From assembly GCF_003987215.1 (NCBI RefSeq), contig NZ_PIPW01000003.1:310001-374000 (forward strand): a stretch of 64,000 bases of DNA, given 5' to 3'. The stretch is from Pseudidiomarina halophila (lineage in GTDB: Bacteria > Pseudomonadota > Gammaproteobacteria > Enterobacterales > Alteromonadaceae). Below are positions 61,836-64,000 of this stretch, one piece after another. The position numbers and the translations under genes are program-made. Below the pieces are notes generated by a model that did no database searches, had not been told where the DNA came from, and saw only the letters and a list, made by a program, of their open reading frames with translations. Within the stretch, counting starts at the first letter, position 1. Each line of letters opens with the position of its first letter.

Positions 61836-62916
61836 TTACCCCAGCTTCCACATGATGGGTGTATGGGAACTGATCAAACAGGGCGCATTTCACCACCTCA
61901 TGAGTTGTCGCTAAGCTCTGCAGATTCTCCACTAAAGTTTCCGGATTACATGAAATATAAACGATTCGATTGTAATTCCGTACCAGCTCAATAGTGTCAG
62001 CATCCAGACCGGCCCGTGGCGGGTCAACCACAACGGTACCGCAGTTAAAGCTTGCTAAGTCAGCTTCATTGGCGCGGCGCGATTCTTTTTCACCTTTCAT
62101 AACCGCACTAAAATCCTCGGCCGACATGCGCACCACTGTCACGTTATCGATGTTGTTAAGCTCGCAGTTATAACGTGCTGAGGCAACGGACACCTTACTG
62201 ATCTCGGTCGCTAGAACCCGATTAAAGTTGCGAGCCAGCGGCAGGCTGAAATTCCCATTACCACAGTACAACTCAAGCAGATCGTGGTCAGTTTCGGTCG
62301 TGGCCGCCAGGGCCCATTCGACCATTTTGATGTTCACCGCCGCATTGGGCTGAGTAAAACTATTTTCGGTCTGTTGAAACTTATAGTTCCGGCCAGCGAT
62401 TTCGAGTTCCTCAACGACCCAGTCCTGCTGCAGGTTTATTTTTTGCTTTCGTGAACGGCCAATAAGATGAATGGTTCCCATTGCTTGCAAGGTGCTGCGT
62501 AGCTGCTCCGCGGCAAGCTCCCATTCCTCATCAAGTTGACGATGATAAATCAACGAAATTAATGCTTGTCCGCTGGTGGTGGTGAGGAACTCGACTTGAA
62601 ACAGTTTTTGCCGCAATACCGGACGGTCTTTGATTTGTTTGATCAACTCCGGCATCAATGCATTGATCAACAAACTGCCAGCGGGAAAGCTATCCATGCG
62701 GATTTTTTCGCGCGTGTCCGGATCGAACATGATGTAAAACAAGTCATCGCCTTCATGCCAAACCCGAAACTCTGCCCGCATCCGGTAATGGGATGGGGGG
62801 GAAGCGAACACCTCTAGCTCAGCGCTGGTGTAGGGTGCCAACATGCTTTGCAAACGCGCTTGCTTCTCAGCAAGTTGCTGTTGGTAGTTTTCCGGCTGTA
62901 TTGCTAAATGTGTCAT
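61819..62916 (-). CDS. trmA: tRNA (uracil(54)-C5)-methyltransferase
   Basis: 365 residues from the ATG at 62916, which has GGAAGGAGT upstream; an earlier ATG at 62952 has none. SAM site [16 protein letters not shown], motif DPPRAGLD, and the catalytic cysteine in YISCNPETL. It makes m5U54 (T54) in nearly all tRNAs. Length equals E. coli TrmA (366 residues). Confidence 0.96.
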   Translation of the reverse strand: MTHLAIQPENYQQQLAEKQARLQSMLAPYTSAELEVFASPPSHYRMRAEFRVWHEGDDLFYIMFDPDTREKIRMDSFPAGSLLINALMPELIKQIKDRPVLRQKLFQVEFLTTTSGQALISLIYHRQLDEEWELAAEQLRSTLQAMGTIHLIGRSRKQKINLQQDWVVEELEIAGRNYKFQQTENSFTQPNAAVNIKMVEWALAATTETDHDLLELYCGNGNFSLPLARNFNRVLATEISKVSVASARYNCELNNIDNVTVVRMSAEDFSAVMKGEKESRRANEADLASFNCGTVVVDPPRAGLDADTIELVRNYNRIVYISCNPETLVENLQSLATTHEVVKCALFDQFPYTHHVEAGVIIEKR

Positions 62917-62975
62917 CGACACTCCTTCCATTTGGTACGGCTGTATTGGCATTGCTTGCGCGAGGCCGAATTGTA

Positions 62976-63002
62976 AACACTAGGGTATAAAAGTCTAGTG
63001 TT
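62976..63002. repeat. Inverted repeat in the gap between trmA and the subtilase gene
   Basis: AACACTAG and CTAGTGTT are exact reverse complements with an 11-base spacer that includes TATAAA. It could be an operator or promoter-linked hairpin for either divergent gene. Confidence 0.5.
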
Positions 63003-63152
63003 GTGGGAGGGATTCTGTCTTTACAAAAAGTATGCAATTGAACATTGATTAACCGCAGTAAATGTTTCAATATGTTTCTACGCGTACGATAAAAGAACAT
63101 TTATTTGCGCTGAACAACAAGAATTACTAACAAGAATAATAAGGTGACTAAT

Positions 63153-64000
63153 ATGTCTAAGCATTTTGTAAAGCGCGGTAGTTTTGCCGTAGCAGCCCTC
63201 GCCCTTGCGGTAAGTAGCGCTGTTGCCCATGCAGGTAACGACAAAGAGCGTGTCATTATCCAATTTAAACCTGGCAGCCAGGCGAATGTTGAAAAAGCTG
63301 TTGCTCGTGCGGGCGGTAACAAGCACGTCGATTTGGCCAAGTTCGATGCCATGGCAGTGAGTGTTCCTGCCGCTGCACTGAATGGTCTGCGTAATAATCC
63401 GAATGTCGTGCTGGTTGAAGAAGATAGTCCACGTCAATTGCTAAGTTCACAATACGAGCCGGGTGCACCTTATGGTATCGCTCAGGTTCAGGCGGATTTA
63501 GTTTCTGATGCTGGTGCCGGTAACCGCAAAGTTTGTATCATCGACTCGGGTTATGATCTGGGTCACCCTGATCTGCAAACCTCTGGTGTGACAGGTCGTT
63601 TTGATAGTGGTTCAGGTAATTGGTATACCGACGAAAACGGTCACGGTACCCATGTTGCCGGTACAATCGCTGCTCTAGCTAATGGCGATGGAGTGATCGG
63701 TGTGCTGCCTAACGGCAACCTTAACTTGCACATTGTTAAAGTATTTAGCGCAAGCGGATGGAGTTATTCATCTTCGTTGATTGCTGCCGCTGATCAGTGT
63801 GCGACCGAAGGTGCACAAGTTATCAATATGAGTCTTGGTGGTTCACGCGCAAACCGTACCGAGGAGCGTGCCTTCAGTCAGTTAAACGATGCGGGTGTAT
63901 TGAGCATCGCTGCTGCAGGTAACGACGGCAATACGCGTCACTCTTACCCAGCTTCTTATGATGCAGTGGTTTCCGTTGCGGCGATCGATAGCACTGAAAC
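63153..64000 (+). CDS. S8 family subtilisin-like serine protease, C-terminus beyond window
   Basis: 282 codons are visible, open at the right edge. Signal peptide to about AHA (residue 29), then an inhibitor I9-type propeptide (RVIIQFKPGS to LVEED), and the S8 catalytic domain with Asp131 in CIIDSGYD, His164 in GHGTHVAGT and the oxyanion Asn257 in AAGNDG. The catalytic serine lies outside the window. AAGGTGA precedes the ATG. It is a secreted protease that would provide peptides to the cell, fitting the peptidase genes at the other end. Confidence 0.92.
   Translation, partial: MSKHFVKRGSFAVAALALAVSSAVAHAGNDKERVIIQFKPGSQANVEKAVARAGGNKHVDLAKFDAMAVSVPAAALNGLRNNPNVVLVEEDSPRQLLSSQYEPGAPYGIAQVQADLVSDAGAGNRKVCIIDSGYDLGHPDLQTSGVTGRFDSGSGNWYTDENGHGTHVAGTIAALANGDGVIGVLPNGNLNLHIVKVFSASGWSYSSSLIAAADQCATEGAQVINMSLGGSRANRTEERAFSQLNDAGVLSIAAAGNDGNTRHSYPASYDAVVSVAAIDSTE

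Overview
The window looks like core chromosome of a marine gammaproteobacterium. The combined gene order (rsd-nudC-hemE, dusB-fis, accB-accC-prmA, purH/purD, groES-groEL, rpe-trpS-pabA-astC-astA-astD) and protein content fit Alteromonadales, most probably Idiomarinaceae (Idiomarina/Pseudidiomarina/Aliidiomarina). The genus is an inference from gene order and remembered family sequences; no search was run. Coding density is very high and no stretch longer than 300 bases lacks a gene or gene remnant. Peptide and amino-acid use is a recurring theme: an M16 protease, a DPP-IV-like S9 peptidase, oligopeptidase A, a secreted subtilase, arginine succinyltransferase genes and a D-glutamate N-acetyltransferase.

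Layout. 1-5.9 kb: partial M16 lipoprotein protease, GGDEF protein, CNNM/CBS protein, 3-methyladenine glycosylase, racemase. 5.9-13.1 kb: glutathione reductase, YgjP-like protein, S9 peptidase, prlC, two small membrane proteins. 13.2-20.8 kb: rpe, trpS, pabA, astC, astA, astD, osmC-like, rlmJ. 20.9-23.0 kb: prkB, slyX, fkpA. 23.0-25.6 kb: an AT-rich accessory scar with RHS fragments, an orphan C-terminal domain joined to a secreted small protein, and two orphan genes. 25.6-35.7 kb: rsd, nudC, hemE, an RND efflux pair, ugpQ-like, psd, rsgA, orn. 35.8-40.2 kb: two identical tRNA-Gly genes, dgcN with a LysR regulator, a DUF1566 protein, a DUF423 protein and a CoA transferase. 40.2-44.6 kb: nirS (cytochrome cd1 nitrite reductase with an additional N-terminal cytochrome c domain) overlapping a TonB-dependent receptor. 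44.7-56 kb: maoP, purD, a lipoprotein methyltransferase-like gene, purH, fis, dusB, prmA, accC, accB, aroQ, dsbD, cutA. 56-64 kb: groES-groEL, a DUF3016 protein, epmB, efp, epmA, a MerC-domain gene with a Zur-like box, trmA, and a partial subtilase.

The most interesting locus is nirS plus the TonB receptor. An FNR/DNR-type box sits at the class II position before nirS. No heme d1 biosynthesis gene (nirE, F, D/L/G/H, J, N) occurs in the 64 kb, yet the stop codon of nirS overlaps the start of an outer-membrane receptor with the FRAP/NPNL-type boxes of heme/hemoprotein receptors. One testable reading is that the cell acquires heme d1 or another tetrapyrrole from outside for its nitrite reductase. 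Other leads are the Zur-like operator over the MerC promoter, the RHS toxin/immunity scar, the lipoprotein methyltransferase inside the purH-purD cluster, and dgcN without an adjacent dgcA.
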